Shown one piece after another: positions 36,261 to 48,892 of a stretch of DNA of 64,000 nt. The stretch is from Stereum hirsutum FP-91666 SS1 (lineage: Eukaryota; Basidiomycota; Agaricomycetes; Russulales; Stereaceae): the NCBI RefSeq assembly GCF_000264905.1, contig NW_006763133.1, positions 2,304,329 through 2,368,328 of the forward strand, in the 5' to 3' direction. Position numbers and translations under genes: made by a program. The notes beneath the pieces are model-generated. The model ran no database searches. It was not told where the DNA came from and was given only the letters and a program-made list of their open reading frames with translations. The first letter of the stretch is position 1, and every line of letters begins with the position of its first letter.

Positions 36261-37164
36261 TCAGATCTTTGGAATACGAAGCGTCTTACTCACCATCGCC
36301 GCCGCCCAAGCCACCAACAAGAAGCACACGACATGCACCTCTCCACTGCCTCCAGGCTTTCCCCAAAGAGTGACCACACCCCACGGAATCCCCTCCTTTC
36401 CCTCGATCCATCCCATCTTCGTCCAGTAGGACAGGATGCCGACGAATCCGAGGGAAGAAGGGATAGGCAGACCCTCGAAGTATTGCGATTTTCCTGTCGC
36501 ATCTTTTGGTACGAGCGCGACAGTGGCGTTGAACCGGGCGAGGCGTGCAAGACCGCAGCAGATGAAGCCCGTGAGGGCGACGGTGTCGAGATATGTGCGC
36601 ATGCCGAGGGTGAAGGCTAGCATCATAGGTGCGACACCGAATGAGATCTACATCGTAAGAAGAAAATAGCAAAGTAGAGCGAGTAAGTTGCACGTGAAAA
36701 GGACAGAAGGGGGTAAAATGCGTACGAGGTCGGCGAGCGAATCCAGTTCCTGTCCAAGCATACTGCTCTCTTTCCTCCATCTCGCAACCTTTCCATCGAA
36801 GAAATCAAACAGCAAGCCCGCAAGGGGGAGCGCAAGTGCTTGCCACAAATAATCCTCGTCGTTCGTTAGGAGGTACCGTGCCGAGGAAAACACGGAGAAG
36901 GAGCCGCAAACTCCATTCATGATGGTGACAAGGTCGGCCAAACGGAAGTTTCTGTAGCAGCAGGCATAACAGCGTCAGCCTTGGAGATAATGTTTGGTGC
37001 AAAACTGAAGCTCGAAGGAAAGGAGGCTGAAGGTGATAATTCAATCGTTACCTGACCATCGAGAAATGACCCTCGGTCTCCTGATACTGGTGAAGGGCAG
37101 CATCCTTGGACTCGTCGGTCTTGCCGTTCGGGGCACTTGGCTTACGCTGACTGAGGGTGGACAT
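36261..37164 (-). CDS. CHO1: Phosphatidylserine synthase
   Basis: Three exons in reading order: 37052-37164, 36726-36951 and 36261-36647, giving 241 residues. The start is the ATG at 37164 (MSTLSQRKPSAP); upstream in-frame codons have no ATG. The N-terminal membrane entry NFRLADLVTIMNGVCGSFSVF is followed by the signature in GLLFDFFDGKVARWR and GQELDSLADLISFGVAP, the CDP-alcohol phosphatidyltransferase motif with the PS-synthase type ending. Further hydrophobic helices follow. It makes phosphatidylserine from CDP-diacylglycerol and serine in the endoplasmic reticulum. It is slightly short for the family, mainly at the N-terminus. Confidence 0.93.
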
Positions 37165-37341
37165 GAAGGATGTGGACGTGAATACGGAGCGAACGACCTT
37201 TTTGTTGGGAGCAAGTCGATCCTGTGGAGCGGGTCTCACTGTGCACCGCTTACGTACTCAAACAGCGTCACGCCGCATTGCTCGTTCTCAGCGGCTGTAC
37301 TTATCGCTCATCATACACGGCCATGCCCACTGGATGCTCAA

Positions 37342-38106
37342 TCACTCGCGAAAATCAAGAAGCAACACTATATTTATATGTACAAATGGCACCGGCCAAC
37401 TTTTTGGAAAACAACCAAGAGACCCCAAGAAATAGATTATACAAAGGTAGGATGGATGTGTATCAAGATTTAAGAATGTTTGCGCTCGATCACGCTGGTC
37501 TTCGACGGCGAAGACCGCGCACTTTGTACAACATGCGGTGGATGCGGCGGCGGACGCGCTATGGAGCAAGTCCTCAACAACAATCCTGCAAACACGAAGA
37601 AAGAGGACACGTACATTCACGCGCTGGCGCCATGAACTCGCAGAGGAAACCGTGAACAGCAATCCCGACTTGACAATTGAACTGTATTCAGGAACGGGCG
37701 TCGATGGCACCTGTGTACCGCTGTCGCTTGTTGAGACGTCCGGGAAGCGAAAGTCGATGGGCTCCTCGCGCCAGTTGGGGAGCTGGGAGCAAATCAGTGA
37801 CATTGAAGTAGACTTCCAAACGCGAGAATCGGGAGGCGTACCGTTTGTTCAGGGTAAAGCCTGTCGTAGAAGTCGTCGTATGCGAGCAAATACGGCACAG
37901 GCTACCGAGAAACGCGTCAGTTCAAGCAGCCGAGCATCAAAGGATGGTGGACGCACTCCATACAGACACGGACCCTGCTCAGACGGACTGGACAGCTCGA
38001 GAGACGGAATAAGAAGGTATATATCGTAGTCCTCTTCGTCCCTTTCCACCTCCTCTTCTACAGCCGTCCGAACGAAATTCACGTCGTTGGACGGTGGTCT
38101 TTGCAT
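37342..38106 (-). CDS. Possible hypothetical gene, structure unresolved
   Basis: Two frame pieces look coding by composition. One starts at 38106 with MQRPPSNDVNFVRTAVEEEV and an acidic run. The other, about 37342-37803, contains LPNWREEPIDFRFPDVSTSD. I could not find an intron pair joining them in frame, because the obvious GTAGCC...ACGACAG intron leads to a stop. There is no family match. It could be a decayed gene. Confidence 0.25.
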
Positions 38107-39910
38107 ATGGTCGACTGGCTGGGGAAAGCGGGGAACTTTGTGGGGGTGGGGCGAAAGAACTCATCGAGCCGTAAACCTTGTCTTATATCAAGACGGTGAA
38201 CCCGTCGCAATTAGCAAAGAAGAAGTCTAAACCGCCGCTCAAATCGACGTCGCAAAACCGCGCGGCTGGCGAATACGAACGTCCACAACGCGTCCCACCC
38301 CATTAACACTCATTAGACTGAACTTTCATGAAGTCTCGCGTCCAAGCCTGCTCGCTGCTTAGCCACGGATACTTTACATTCGTACCGCCGGTAATATAGG
38401 AGTAAAAGGCCAGCCCAGAACAGATCGTAGCACCGTGGGTGCGCTGCTCCCTAGGTGCGTACTTGCTTTTGGGACTTGGCATTCGTGAATCGGACGGAGG
38501 ACAGCACAGCCTACACGGCGTGCAGGTCATTGGAGGTGCTATAGCGTCAGCATATACATGACACCTCCGACCATCTCTGTGATCCACAACGGCTTCTCGT
38601 CTGATTGGTGAGTGGCCGAAGAACTGTGAGCCTAGAGGCCCACCACCCCGACAACGATACCCGCGAAGAGTCTCCTCCTGAGGCGAACCTTGTATCTTCG
38701 GCTCCCTTGTTTCATCTCCTTCGTCAATATAAATTATAAATGCACTTTTGCACACCCTGGTCGTCATAGACGATTATGCATGTATAGAGGGGTGCCATGT
38801 CACGCTCATATACGGATCGAGTCACGGTGACTGGAGGACCCATCAGATGTGACGTGTCACATCCTTCAAGAATGATGATGGGGAGCGGCGAGCATTTTCA
38901 GCTCTTTGAACCCGCCCTCATGAATCCTCGCAACTATGCACAAGAAACTGAACTCACCGATGACTGCCTCAAACAGATCTTTTCTCGTGCAAGCGCTTTC
39001 ACGCCAGACCGTGAGTGGCACCCCGACAAGCATCGCCACAGCAACAACATCAAGACCAGGCCAGTCAAGCACAAGGTCATGAAGAAGAAGAACTGGTCCA
39101 TGCAATTATGACTGACTCAAGAAATGCGGGCGATGAAGACATTCAGGACGATAGTCTCTCGAATGCCAGCGAGACCAACCAAGTCGTCGTCAGGATTATT
39201 CGACATGCCCAACGGGGTATCTCCCTAGAAAATCAGGGCCTCTCATCGAGCAAGACGATGAGGAGCCCGACCGGAGTTTGGCAAAGCATCAGGCTAATTT
39301 TCTGATTTAAAAGGCAGAAAATCAGGAGGATCCAACCGCTATTGCGGGCGCAAGACGCACCTGGCTTGTCGACCGCTCCTCTCTGTTGATTCCCCTATGC
39401 CCCTTGACGACAATGAAGGCGATATCGAATCGAGCGATTGCATTGTTTTCTCCAGCCTAGTCCGTTGACTGGTGAGGTGTCTGTGCATCGGCAGCAAGGC
39501 AGTGGGTTCGACCGTATCCTGGTCCCCACAGATCTCCGCGTTGTGATACGGCTGATTTTTAAGGCAGTATGGTTTTATCTCTTCCGCTGAGCATTCTTCT
39601 GATGCCGAAGACGAGGGGTACGCTTCGGCGGACAGGAGTGTGGAAGAGGGGATGAGAGAGTCGAGAGAGTCGACGGTGCGACGACGCGGAGAACGTGGAG
39701 GTGACCAACCGTTGAACTTTGTCGCGCCCCCCATTTGCCTCCGTCATTTCGATCGTCCGGCAGTAAGCGGTCTCGCTCGTCGAGTTCTCTTTCCGCCTCT
39801 GTCCTTTATCGCTCTTTCCTGATCATTTAATTATCCGTACGTATTCAGAGGCCTGGCAGGCTTGAACGCATACCCAGTCATCAAACCAGCATCAAGACCA
39901 AGCGATAAGA

Positions 39911-40442
39911 CGCCGTCTCCACCAATGACCAGCCTGTCCGATACCTTCACTCTTTTGTTCCCAAGGATCGCCTTTTACTGCCCTCGTTACTTCAACAATC
40001 CTCAAAACTTGCCCAACTCACGCACTCGACTTTCACCCTATTACGAACCCTCGAGATCAGCACCGATGGCTTACATGGCTTGCTTCAAGTTTTGAAGCTT
40101 CCGGCCTGGACTATGGCTCAGAAGCTGAATTTTGCTGCCTCCGACGAGCTTCGCCATCTGCTCTCAGTCCCAGACTTCGAAAATGGAGATGAAACGTCTG
40201 GCACGTCTTTTTTCAGACTGTCCTTCATTTCTGTCGCCCATTTACGTGTCTTGTTCACCCCGTGTCTTGTTCAACCAGTCACCATAAGTACTTTCCCCCC
40301 TGCCTCGAGTGTTGTTCTAGGAGCGGGCATTATTCCAGAGAATGAATTTGTGGGCATTTCGAGGAACAAACCGGAGAGCTTGGTCGGGACCGTTGCCTTC
40401 GACCTAGAAGTTGATCATCATTCATCTATCTTTTCCACCTAA
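39911..40442 (+). CDS. Unrecognised open frame, possible exon
   Basis: An uninterrupted frame of 177 codons runs from just after a stop at 39908 to TAA at 40440-40442. It includes RYLHSFVPKDRLLLPSLLQQ and LAQLTHSTFTLLRTLEISTD, which read like alpha-helical coding sequence. It has no clear start codon near its 5' end, so it would be an internal or last exon. I do not recognise it. Confidence 0.3.
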
Positions 40443-41674
40443 ACGCCATTGACGCTAGATGTTTCGTCTCGAGGCAGAATCCTCGACGGACAGGCCGGTT
40501 TTGCATTTTTATCCAAAGACCATCTCAGTGTATACGCTGAGCCATATTTCCAGATGGTCTCTGATGTTTTTAATCAGCCTGCCGCATCAAGGGGCTTCGC
40601 GACAAGGCGCCGACTTACACTCGCAGCTCGGACCCACAGACACAGGAAGCTGCTGTGTTGGGGCATCTCTTGGAGCCAGCGCCTTCGTTTACAAGGCCAA
40701 CAGTAATCCCCTTGTCCATCGAGCATGCCTTGCTCCACTGGTGGCCTTCGCCTTACCATCCTCCGGACAGAATTAAGATCTATTCGGAACTCATCAACTT
40801 TACAATCATTCGACGGCTAGTAGCCCTGATGGTCTAGCATTTAGGGTCGTATCTCCGGAAGCGGGGTCGGTCTCACAACGGCAATTGAACATTACTGCAA
40901 TAATATTCAAGTCTCTTTGTACACTTCAAGTCCACTCATCGACCGACGACGCTCTAGGGAATCTTAGCCGGCACTGTTTGCGCTTGACGCGTTGTGAGTA
41001 TTGACCCATTATTCTTGTGTTATTCTGTCTATCGCCATTTCCTTCTCCCACCATCTACTACTTACATCCCTTATTATACGCTTTAATGCTGAGGATGACT
41101 TCGAGCTGCATACTGCATAGTTCCAGCAAGTTGATTTCCCTTGCGCAAAGACCACCGTTCCTGTGGTGGCCGCAATCTTCAGCATATCGCAATCAGGTTT
41201 TCTCGCTGCTTTGTACTTCACTCGCATCAAGTTACTATAAGAGTCTCGCGATGCTACCATACCTACTGTCGCGCACGTATTTGTGGTGAAAAAAGGGCTA
41301 CTACAGGCCAACACGGCGATTATATGTATTTTTGAAGTTGCGCTGCGGCAAGCGCCGCTGGCCGCTGGCAAACGTCATTGAAACGGAAACGAACCGTTTT
41401 CAACCCTGATGGGATACGAAGCTTAAGCTCGACAAGCCATCAATTTCTCACCCTGACCTTCACAACGACCCGCAATTGCAACAGCATATCGCAGGGGCTG
41501 CAATCAGCAAGAACTACCGTCGTCTTTCGTTTCTTGTGCTCGTGTCGATCATCCTCTACATTTACAACCCAACTCGACATACCACGGACTTGGATACGGA
41601 GCTGAACGTCGAAACACTCTTTGCCACACACACTATCCTAACTTCGTGTCAGTCAACCGTTTTGGTTCTGCGAC

Positions 41675-43766
41675 ATGTCTAAGGATCCCACACCGCGTGG
41701 TGAAGAGCCAAATCTGCCATACATGGACGTCGTCAAAGACGGCACCGCCACAGTACACGCTGGGCGTCTTCCAGAAGAGATGTATACGAAGGCTTTGAAT
41801 CCCCGGAGGGCAGCCATAAGGAGGCAGATGGTGGAGATTGTGAAGGTGGAGACTCCTGTATTGGCTAAACTGCAGGTACGTTTTGTCCCATACCTCTAGC
41901 ATTCCCTCTTCCTTGCTACGCACGATTCCCGAACTAATGCTGTACCCCCTCGCTTTTGCCAGGCTTTCTCACGAACCCCATTTTTGGATGCCTACTTCGT
42001 GTATACATCTATGCTTGGAACTCATACTTTCTTCATGATGTTCCTGCCGACACTTTTCTTCTTCGGGCACGATGTTCAAGGACGCGGGTGAGTTCAAGTT
42101 CAGCGTATTACTACTTTCTCTACGCCGTTCTAACATGGTCGGAGCAGTTTGATCTTTGTTCTTGCACTCGGCGTATACTCGTCGTCCCTCCTCAAGGATT
42201 TTGTCTGCTCACCAAGACCATTTGCGTTGCCCGTTACGCGTCTCTGTACGTCCTGCAAGCTTCAATGCCTTCCTCGTCTGTGGCTCACTATCTAATTCTC
42301 CGTGATTATGACAGCTGTCGGCTCACACCACCTTGAATACGGCTTACCGTCCACGCACACGACCAATGCCGTGTCCATGGCTCTTTTCCTTCTCGGGCTC
42401 GCATACGACCTTTTCCGCGAAGAAAAGATAGGGCAGAACACATTCTCGATCTGCTCTGGCATTGCGGCATTTTATGTCTTGACAATTGCGGGCGGAAGAC
42501 TGTACACGGGGGCGAGTTTGTCTCCCCTAGCCTTGCTACATCTTTGGCCGGGGTATTGTTGTCTTTGGATAACACCCTCTACGAACAATCGCTGACCAGT
42601 GTCTTTTGCTTGCGGATCTTCAGATGCACGGCTTCGTAGACGTGACAATCGGTGGTTTGCTCGGCCTGGCCATGTCCTTAGTACAAATATACTGGCTGCC
42701 TTACGTTGAAAGATGGGTCATCAATGGCGGATGGTATGGTCAGTACCCCTTGTCTTTTTTCTTCATCTTCGCCAGCTCACCTCAGTCCGTGATATATAGC
42801 CCCCTTGATCATGGTCGTCGTAGGCCTCCTCCTAGTACACAAGCACCCGCAACCGGTGGACGACTGTCCCTGCTTCGAAGATGCCATAGCCTTCAACTCC
42901 GTCGTACTCGGGATCCTCCTCGGCCTATCCTTCTCCGTCAATTTCCCGGCGCTCGCCTCGCCCACTTCCCTCCGGGTCTTCGCCCCAACCGACCTCCCTT
43001 CGACTTTCAATACCACCTACATTTTCACTCCTGCCGCGTACGAGATCGGAGCCGGCAATGTTGACATCACGGCCGTAGCGTTCATGCAATATCTTGTCGT
43101 CGCCGCTACCAAACTTGTCGGAGGCATCCTCGCCATCTTCGCCTTCCGTCTCATCATGAAACCCTTCTTACACGCCGTCCTTCCGCCCATCTACCGTTTC
43201 CTCGCGCATACAGTGCCCAAGTTCCTGCCCGGGTGGGACCTGCCCACTCGTAGGTACTACACCCCTGCGACTGAATACGGAAGGATGCCGGCGTATGGAG
43301 GACATGAGGGTGCTGGTGTGCATGATGGAGGGTTGGGGGAGTTGAGGCCTGTCCCGAGTATGGTGGATTTGAGCTTGGAGCTGTCAGGTGCGTGGGAGGT
43401 CGCGCCGAATAATGGAATGGCCAGTGGACATAGCGCGGGCGGAGATGACGCTCGGGTCGGAAACACAATGGTCAGAAGGACGGTCGCAGCGGGAGGTGAC
43501 GATGACGCCAAGGTAGACTTCAAGAAGTATGTCGAGGCGAATGAGGGAGGCGGAGAGGTTGAGGAACCGGAGGTCGTCAAGCATTATGATGCTGATGGTA
43601 CGTTTTCCACTAGTAATCACCTCTGCATTCTTTGGGTGAAGGCTCACATGCTCCACGTACAGTGTTGACGAAGTTCATCGTCTATACGGGTATCGGCTTC
43701 ATGGCTCAGGTCGTGTGCCCCGCTACTATGGAGGCGGTCGGATTGGGTGTTGTGTCGCGGTTGTGA
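41675..43766 (+). CDS. LCB3: Sphingoid base-phosphate phosphatase (PAP2 family)
   Basis: Seven exons: 41675-41875, 41963-42087, 42148-42245, 42315-42511, 42624-42738, 42800-43597 and 43663-43766, giving 545 residues. The three PAP2 motifs are present: [19 protein letters not shown] and GRLYTGMHGFVD, the last completed only by splicing. The intron after 42511 has a GC donor (GGG then GCGAGT), which is required to keep the motif in frame. Several membrane helices follow, then a long hydrophilic loop (about 43260-43590) and a last helix. The family removes phosphate from dihydrosphingosine/phytosphingosine 1-phosphate in the endoplasmic reticulum, feeding ceramide synthesis. Confidence 0.9.
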
Positions 43767-44153
43767 ATCGGACAGAATGGACAATTCTTGATTGATCTGA
43801 CGTGGATACGGACATGCCGGCTCGTGTAGTAAGAATGGGACATACTCTATCTATGAGATGATACTATGATGATTGCTGCTACAGATTCAGAATGAGGGTG
43901 TGTTCCTACAGATGGGTGACGCCCGGCGACTGCTGATACTGTTAATACATTACTAATTACTGTGTAAATTAACGACCACAGCGGTATGATAAGCTGAATC
44001 CAGTTAGAGCTACAGGTGTGTGAATGAAGGTGAGATGAAATGAGGACATCATTTATGACGATGAAGAGAACCATAATGCAAAATGCAAGCACGGGAAGAA
44101 ATAACTAAGCAAGGTCCAAGGTCCAAAGTCCCAAATGCAGCAGAAGAAGAAAA
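43767..44153. other. Convergent intergenic region
   Basis: 387 bases between the stops of the phosphatase (+) and the tetraspan protein (-). A/T-rich, probably 3' untranslated and termination sequence. No gene seen. Confidence 0.35.
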
Positions 44154-45732
44154 TCAAACGCGTCGCTCAGCGACACGTCGATCCCTACGTTCGACCTCAT
44201 AATACCCATCAAGAGGATTATAATAAGGATCCGAAGGCGAAGCATGCCAAACATCGTGATCCGCCGTCTTCCACTGCTCGCGCGCCCCATGCGGAATCGG
44301 TTCATCAGGATTCAAATAATACGACGAGGTGAAACGCGTGTCCCGGTCTTCGCCAGGCAAGATCCTCTTCGACCACCAGCCTGACTGATGCGCGTTCGCG
44401 ATAGGAGTGGGATAAGTTACAGGAGCAGGAGCAGGGGCAGGAGTAGGGGCCTTCTTCGAGTCCTGCTTCGGCTTCGGTTTCAGTGTGAACGGCGCGTCCT
44501 TGCCTGGTCTGGGATGGAAGACAGATTGACGTTGCCACCACGGGAGATTGCCACCATCGCGAGTCGAGGACGTAGATCTAGGAGTGGGAGGACGTCGGAC
44601 CTGCGGAAGATGTTTCTCCGCTTCTCCACCCCAAATGGAATCTGGTTCATCGAAGCTGGGCTCGTATTGGCCGTTTCGATGGGATGAGGGAAGATGGTTC
44701 GCTTGAGCTTCGACATCGGTGGGGAACGTCAGGTCTCCTCTTCTCGAAGTTGAACGCAAGATCGAATCGCAGAAGGACTTTGCGGTGAGAGGAACCGGTG
44801 GGAGAACTGGGGCTGCTGGAGATGTGCGCTCTGAGAACCAGGGGATCGAGTAGACAGAGCAGACTAGGAGATTGGGATAGTCATCCAGATGGTGCACTGC
44901 GGTGCCCAGAAGGGCTAGGCAATACCCAATGGCTGGACAGGGCTAGTCAGTCAAAATGTCTTTGTGTCGATGAACGTGGACTACGAGATTGGACATACCG
45001 AAAACACTGGAGAGCCAGCTTATAGGAACGAGCACTGTCGAGGACGCGCAAACTTTCCAGGGAACTGACAGAGAATTCTCAGTATGCTTTCCTGCTTCAA
45101 CGAGAAAAAAATCGCTTACCTCCTGTCTGGCACATCGTAGGAGGTCCATTCACCGTGGCGTCGACAGCAGCGGCTACAAAAAAGAGCCACATATGAGCCT
45201 ACTTCACCCTGCACACAGCCGACGACAACAGAACTAACCGATCTGCAAGATGCTCATTGCTGCAGTCCAACTGGATTCGAATATCACAGTAGCAGTCGTA
45301 GCCATAGGATATGCCATTTCGGCCAATGCACTATCAAGAGACACGGAAAGGTCAAAAAAAGGGTCGAGAGAACTGTGATTATAGATGAGACACGTACAGT
45401 GCGACAAGGCAGAACGTCGCGCAAGCATTGAAGATGATGAAAATGGCAGCGCCTTCGACTACAAAAACACATTCCATGTCGTTCTAGTAAGCAACGACAA
45501 CGCTTCACAATAGTGAACAAGAACCGACCTTCCATCGGAACCGCCCTCGTCGACGATATGTTCCACGCAGCAAAAGCCAGACCCAGAAGATTGAGATAGA
45601 AAGAAATAGCTGTTGAACATGAAAAGCAAGGCAGTGCACAGGTCAGATGGCGTCACAGGGAGGACAGACTCGAGAACAGATAGATGACTGACAAAAGAAA
45701 ACAAAGCGGATAATGATGAATGGTCTCTTCAT
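44154..45732 (-). CDS. Tetraspan MARVEL-like membrane protein, copy A
   Basis: Seven exons starting with a 40-base exon 45693-45732 (MKRPFIIIRFVFF), then 45529-45609, and ending in one long exon to 44154. Four hydrophobic segments can be read: SISFYLNLLGLAFAAW, AAIFIIFNACATFCLVAL, the stretch around MAYPMATTATVIFESSW, and AIGYCLALLGTAV. The remaining 200 residues are a Pro/Arg/Asp-rich cytoplasmic tail with WW and YY pairs near the end. The topology and exon plan are those of basidiomycete MARVEL-type proteins. No function is known. A paralogue with the same exon number lies at 47117-48892. Confidence 0.65.
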
Positions 45733-47116
45733 GACGTTTCCGGACGCGTATTAGAGGTGTAAGGAGTGTGATAGTTTCGTGAACTGATTGATGGATAGAA
45801 AGTGATTGCAGAAGACCAGGCGCGAGAGAAAAGATAGTAACGTGGTGGTCGTGTTGGACGTGTCGAACGTGTTGTTGAAAAGGCACCAAGATTGAACGCG
45901 CGGAGACTGGCAAGGCTCGAAACCCGAATGAATGAAGAAAACAGTGTAAAGTCGTTGGGTGTCGTGGGAAAGAATTCGCGAGTCTCGAACGCAGATTAAG
46001 AATAGGAAAGGAAAGCAGTCACGTCCAGCCGTGTCCTCTAGTAAAGAAAGTCAAAGCAGATCTAGAGGTGCAGTTCGAGTCTATGGTGAGGAAGAAGGGA
46101 AGAGAAACACGAGCACGATCGAAGGCACGCAACACAGCGAGACAGAATCACCCTCGACAGACCGGAGCTCGAAAGGGATAATAAACGACGACTGGCACAC
46201 CTTCAATGGGGAACAATGAACTGCATTTGGGCTGCCGCGGGACAATGACCTAACCGAGCTAGCCGGGCTTATTGTTCTCGTTTAGGAAGGACATTGTTTT
46301 CGCAGGCACCGTTGGTAAGGAAAATCATGGCTATGCACAGGTACTGGTGGCAGTACGCATGTGCCCGGTTCTCAGAACGCAAGCCTTCCCGGCCATTGAC
46401 AAAGTCGAGGGTCCGAAATCGCAGAGTCTCTGGGGAGTGTTCGAGTCGGTCCCCGAGACTGAGACTTGTATGCGACCATGATGTGCGGGAGTATTACGAA
46501 GCTTGCGGGAAGTACACATACACGACACAGAGGCATGGATCTCCATGTCAAACCGAGAGATGAAGGACGTCGTGTTGTTAGTGACTGACGGAACAGGGGA
46601 GGCAAAGTGGCGGACACGCTATTGTACTGTATCCGAGTCGGCATTTGCCGAACAACATACATACGTCCCACAATAATTCATCTCGGTATCCTCGGAGCAG
46701 CCAGCCAGACCACAAAAATACGTGATGGGTCAAGCCCTCTACAAATACAGATGACATTCGTCTCGGACGTCAACACCATCGAGTCCAAAATCTCTACAGA
46801 ACGGCTACAGCGACAACAACATAGTACTTGGACGATACGAAAGCGAGTAAAAGACAGTAGAAAAGAGTGGACGGGCAAGCGACCGGCACAAACCCGAATG
46901 TCGCCTATCCTGATGAAACAGGACACAACACAACACGATACATCCCCGTCAAAGTTCAATCTTCTCAGTCAAGAAGGAAGAAAGGTATAACGAAACCACA
47001 GAAATCGTCAATGGCGAAGACAAACGGAGCAGGGAGTACAACACAGCGCGGCAATATGACGCACAAGAAACCTGAAAATCAAAAGCACACAACACCAAAA
47101 AAAAGAAATCAAAGAA
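45733..47116. other. Intergenic region between tetraspan paralogues
   Basis: About 1.4 kb that contains the promoter of copy A and the 3' end of copy B. It is A-rich on the + strand from about 46760 to 47110. No recognisable gene or repeat. Confidence 0.35.
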
Positions 47117-48892
47117 TCACGTCCGTCCATTACTCAACCTCGACAGATCCAACGGCGCAGGTCTCCTCAGATCAGAACTCCTCCTCCTCGGTCCCGAAGG
47201 CCTCACGCCCAATCTCGTCCCCGGCGAACTCTGCACGGAATCGAAAGACCGGTCAGAGTCGATGGATCGCCGCACGGGGGGCGTCACCAGTGCAGGTGAG
47301 AGAGATGCAGACGCAGACGCTGCAGGTGGAGGCACAGATGTAGGCGAAGGAGGCGTCTGAGGTACGAGCGTGAATGCAGACGGTGGTGGTTTGCGTGGCG
47401 TTGTGCGTTTTGGTGGAGTTTTCGGTGGGAGCGCGGGCTGCTTCATGATATCCTTCCGGGGCCATTGTCCGAGTGGAGGTGGTTCGTTTTGTGGGTGTGA
47501 TAGTGTCGGTTGTAGTTCTGTGTGAGGAGGTACGGAAAACGACGAAGACGAGAGACCCGGTTGTGACCGGGAGATGGTTGGTTTTGGAGGCGAGAGGGAG
47601 GTGGAGGAGGATTGAGGGAAAGTCCAAGCGGACGCGAGATGTTTTGGGTACAGCGAAGGCATCGACAACTCATTGGATACTTCAAGCTGTCGTGTCTCCT
47701 GCATGACACTCTGCGCTGGAGGGGCGGCAGGAACAGGTGGCACCGGGCGCTCATGGCTGAATACCGACGTGGCGTTCGGGCTCAAGTGCTCCACCGTATA
47801 TCGCGCGTCCAGGGCGGATTGGGTGCTGAGCATGACGGGTCGACGTGGTTGAGGGGCGACAAGAGAGGTTCGAAGTTTAGGAAGCTGCGGGATGGTGGGC
47901 GAGGCGGGTATTTTCTCGTGACGATACCAATCATACCGACGCACGGACGCGTGCCATATCGTATCGTCGAACTTGTAGTGTACGAGTGCGGAGCTGAGGA
48001 GTATGGCAAGATATAGAAATACTATGTGTCGCAAGGTGTCGTTTCGCATTAGCGCTGACAGCGAGGAAGGTTTTTGAAAGGAATGATGTGGCGACGTACA
48101 GAATAAGGTGCAAAGCCATGAGAATCCTTGAAGCACTCTCGTAGAGGTACACGAATCGAATGCAGATCTCACTAGCAGGCAGAAAGGTCCAGATAAACGT
48201 TTGCTCACAACATGATCTTGCGATTTGAATGTTCAGTATTCAGCACTCACCATTGTCCTTACACATAACGTTCGGCAAAAGTGCGGTAACAGCAGCGGCA
48301 CCTGCTGTAATTCCGGAAATGTATCAGCCTCACGTGCAGAGAAGGAAAAGCGAAAAAGGATCAGCACCCACCGAGATGAAGCGCCCCCTGTAAACCGACC
48401 CAAGCGCACTCGAACCATACACGTCCAGTGAGTGCATACTTCCACAGTGCATCAACGAACAACCTATAGCACAACGAATGAGTTCGTCGAACATCCATAG
48501 GGAAGAGTGGAGTGGGAGGACTTCACGGACAGGGGAAGCATCGCCAGGAGACCAAGAGCGCCCAAGATAATCACATAGACGTCCACTTGCGCTACATCCC
48601 GACATGAGCACAGATTATTCACAGACGGTCACAGAGGTAAAATGTGTTGCGAACGGTGAAAGACAAGACATACGAGTCGAGCCGGCTGCCTGAGCTAGGC
48701 TGAGGTTCCACACGCCGACGCTGCAGAGAACAGCATCCGAGACGACAAGCAGACCTACGTGGTGGAGAAAGACGCCGAGAATGATACGGTCAAAAAAAAA
48801 ACTGTTATTCATCCATCCATCCAAACGGGCCACTAGAAAGCGTACGCACCGAAGAGGAAGTATCGAATAGACAAGAGAGCGGCCCTGCTCAT
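47117..48892 (-). CDS. Tetraspan MARVEL-like membrane protein, copy B
   Basis: Seven exons beginning with 48850-48892 (MSRAALLSIRYFLF). Spliced segments give membrane helices around GLLVVSDAVLCSVGVWNLSL, PQVDVYVIILGALGLLAMLP, VWFECAWVGLQGALHLGAAA and HIVFLYLAILLSSAL. The motif WFECAWVG plus a following AAAVTALLP is typical of this family in mushrooms. The last exon encodes a long Pro/Ser-rich tail (about 47117-47980) likely to be cytoplasmic. Function unknown; possibly organisation of membrane domains. Confidence 0.7.

Larger units (their letters stand above)
37165..41674. other. 4.5 kb segment without a recognisable gene
   Basis: This is the longest gene-free stretch in the window. It has several open frames that look partly coding but match no family I know: 37342-38106 (-) in pieces, 38303-38767 (-), 38797-39111 (+), 39339-39734 (-) and 39911-40442 (+). 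Base composition looks less GC-rich than in the flanking genes. I see no transposase, reverse transcriptase, LTR pair or tandem array. Confidence 0.4.

Noticed and set aside
47253..47754. Open frames on both strands over the Pro/Ser-rich tail of tetraspan copy B
   Set aside because: Low-complexity coding sequence produces open frames in several registers. Only the one continuous with the membrane exons is supported.
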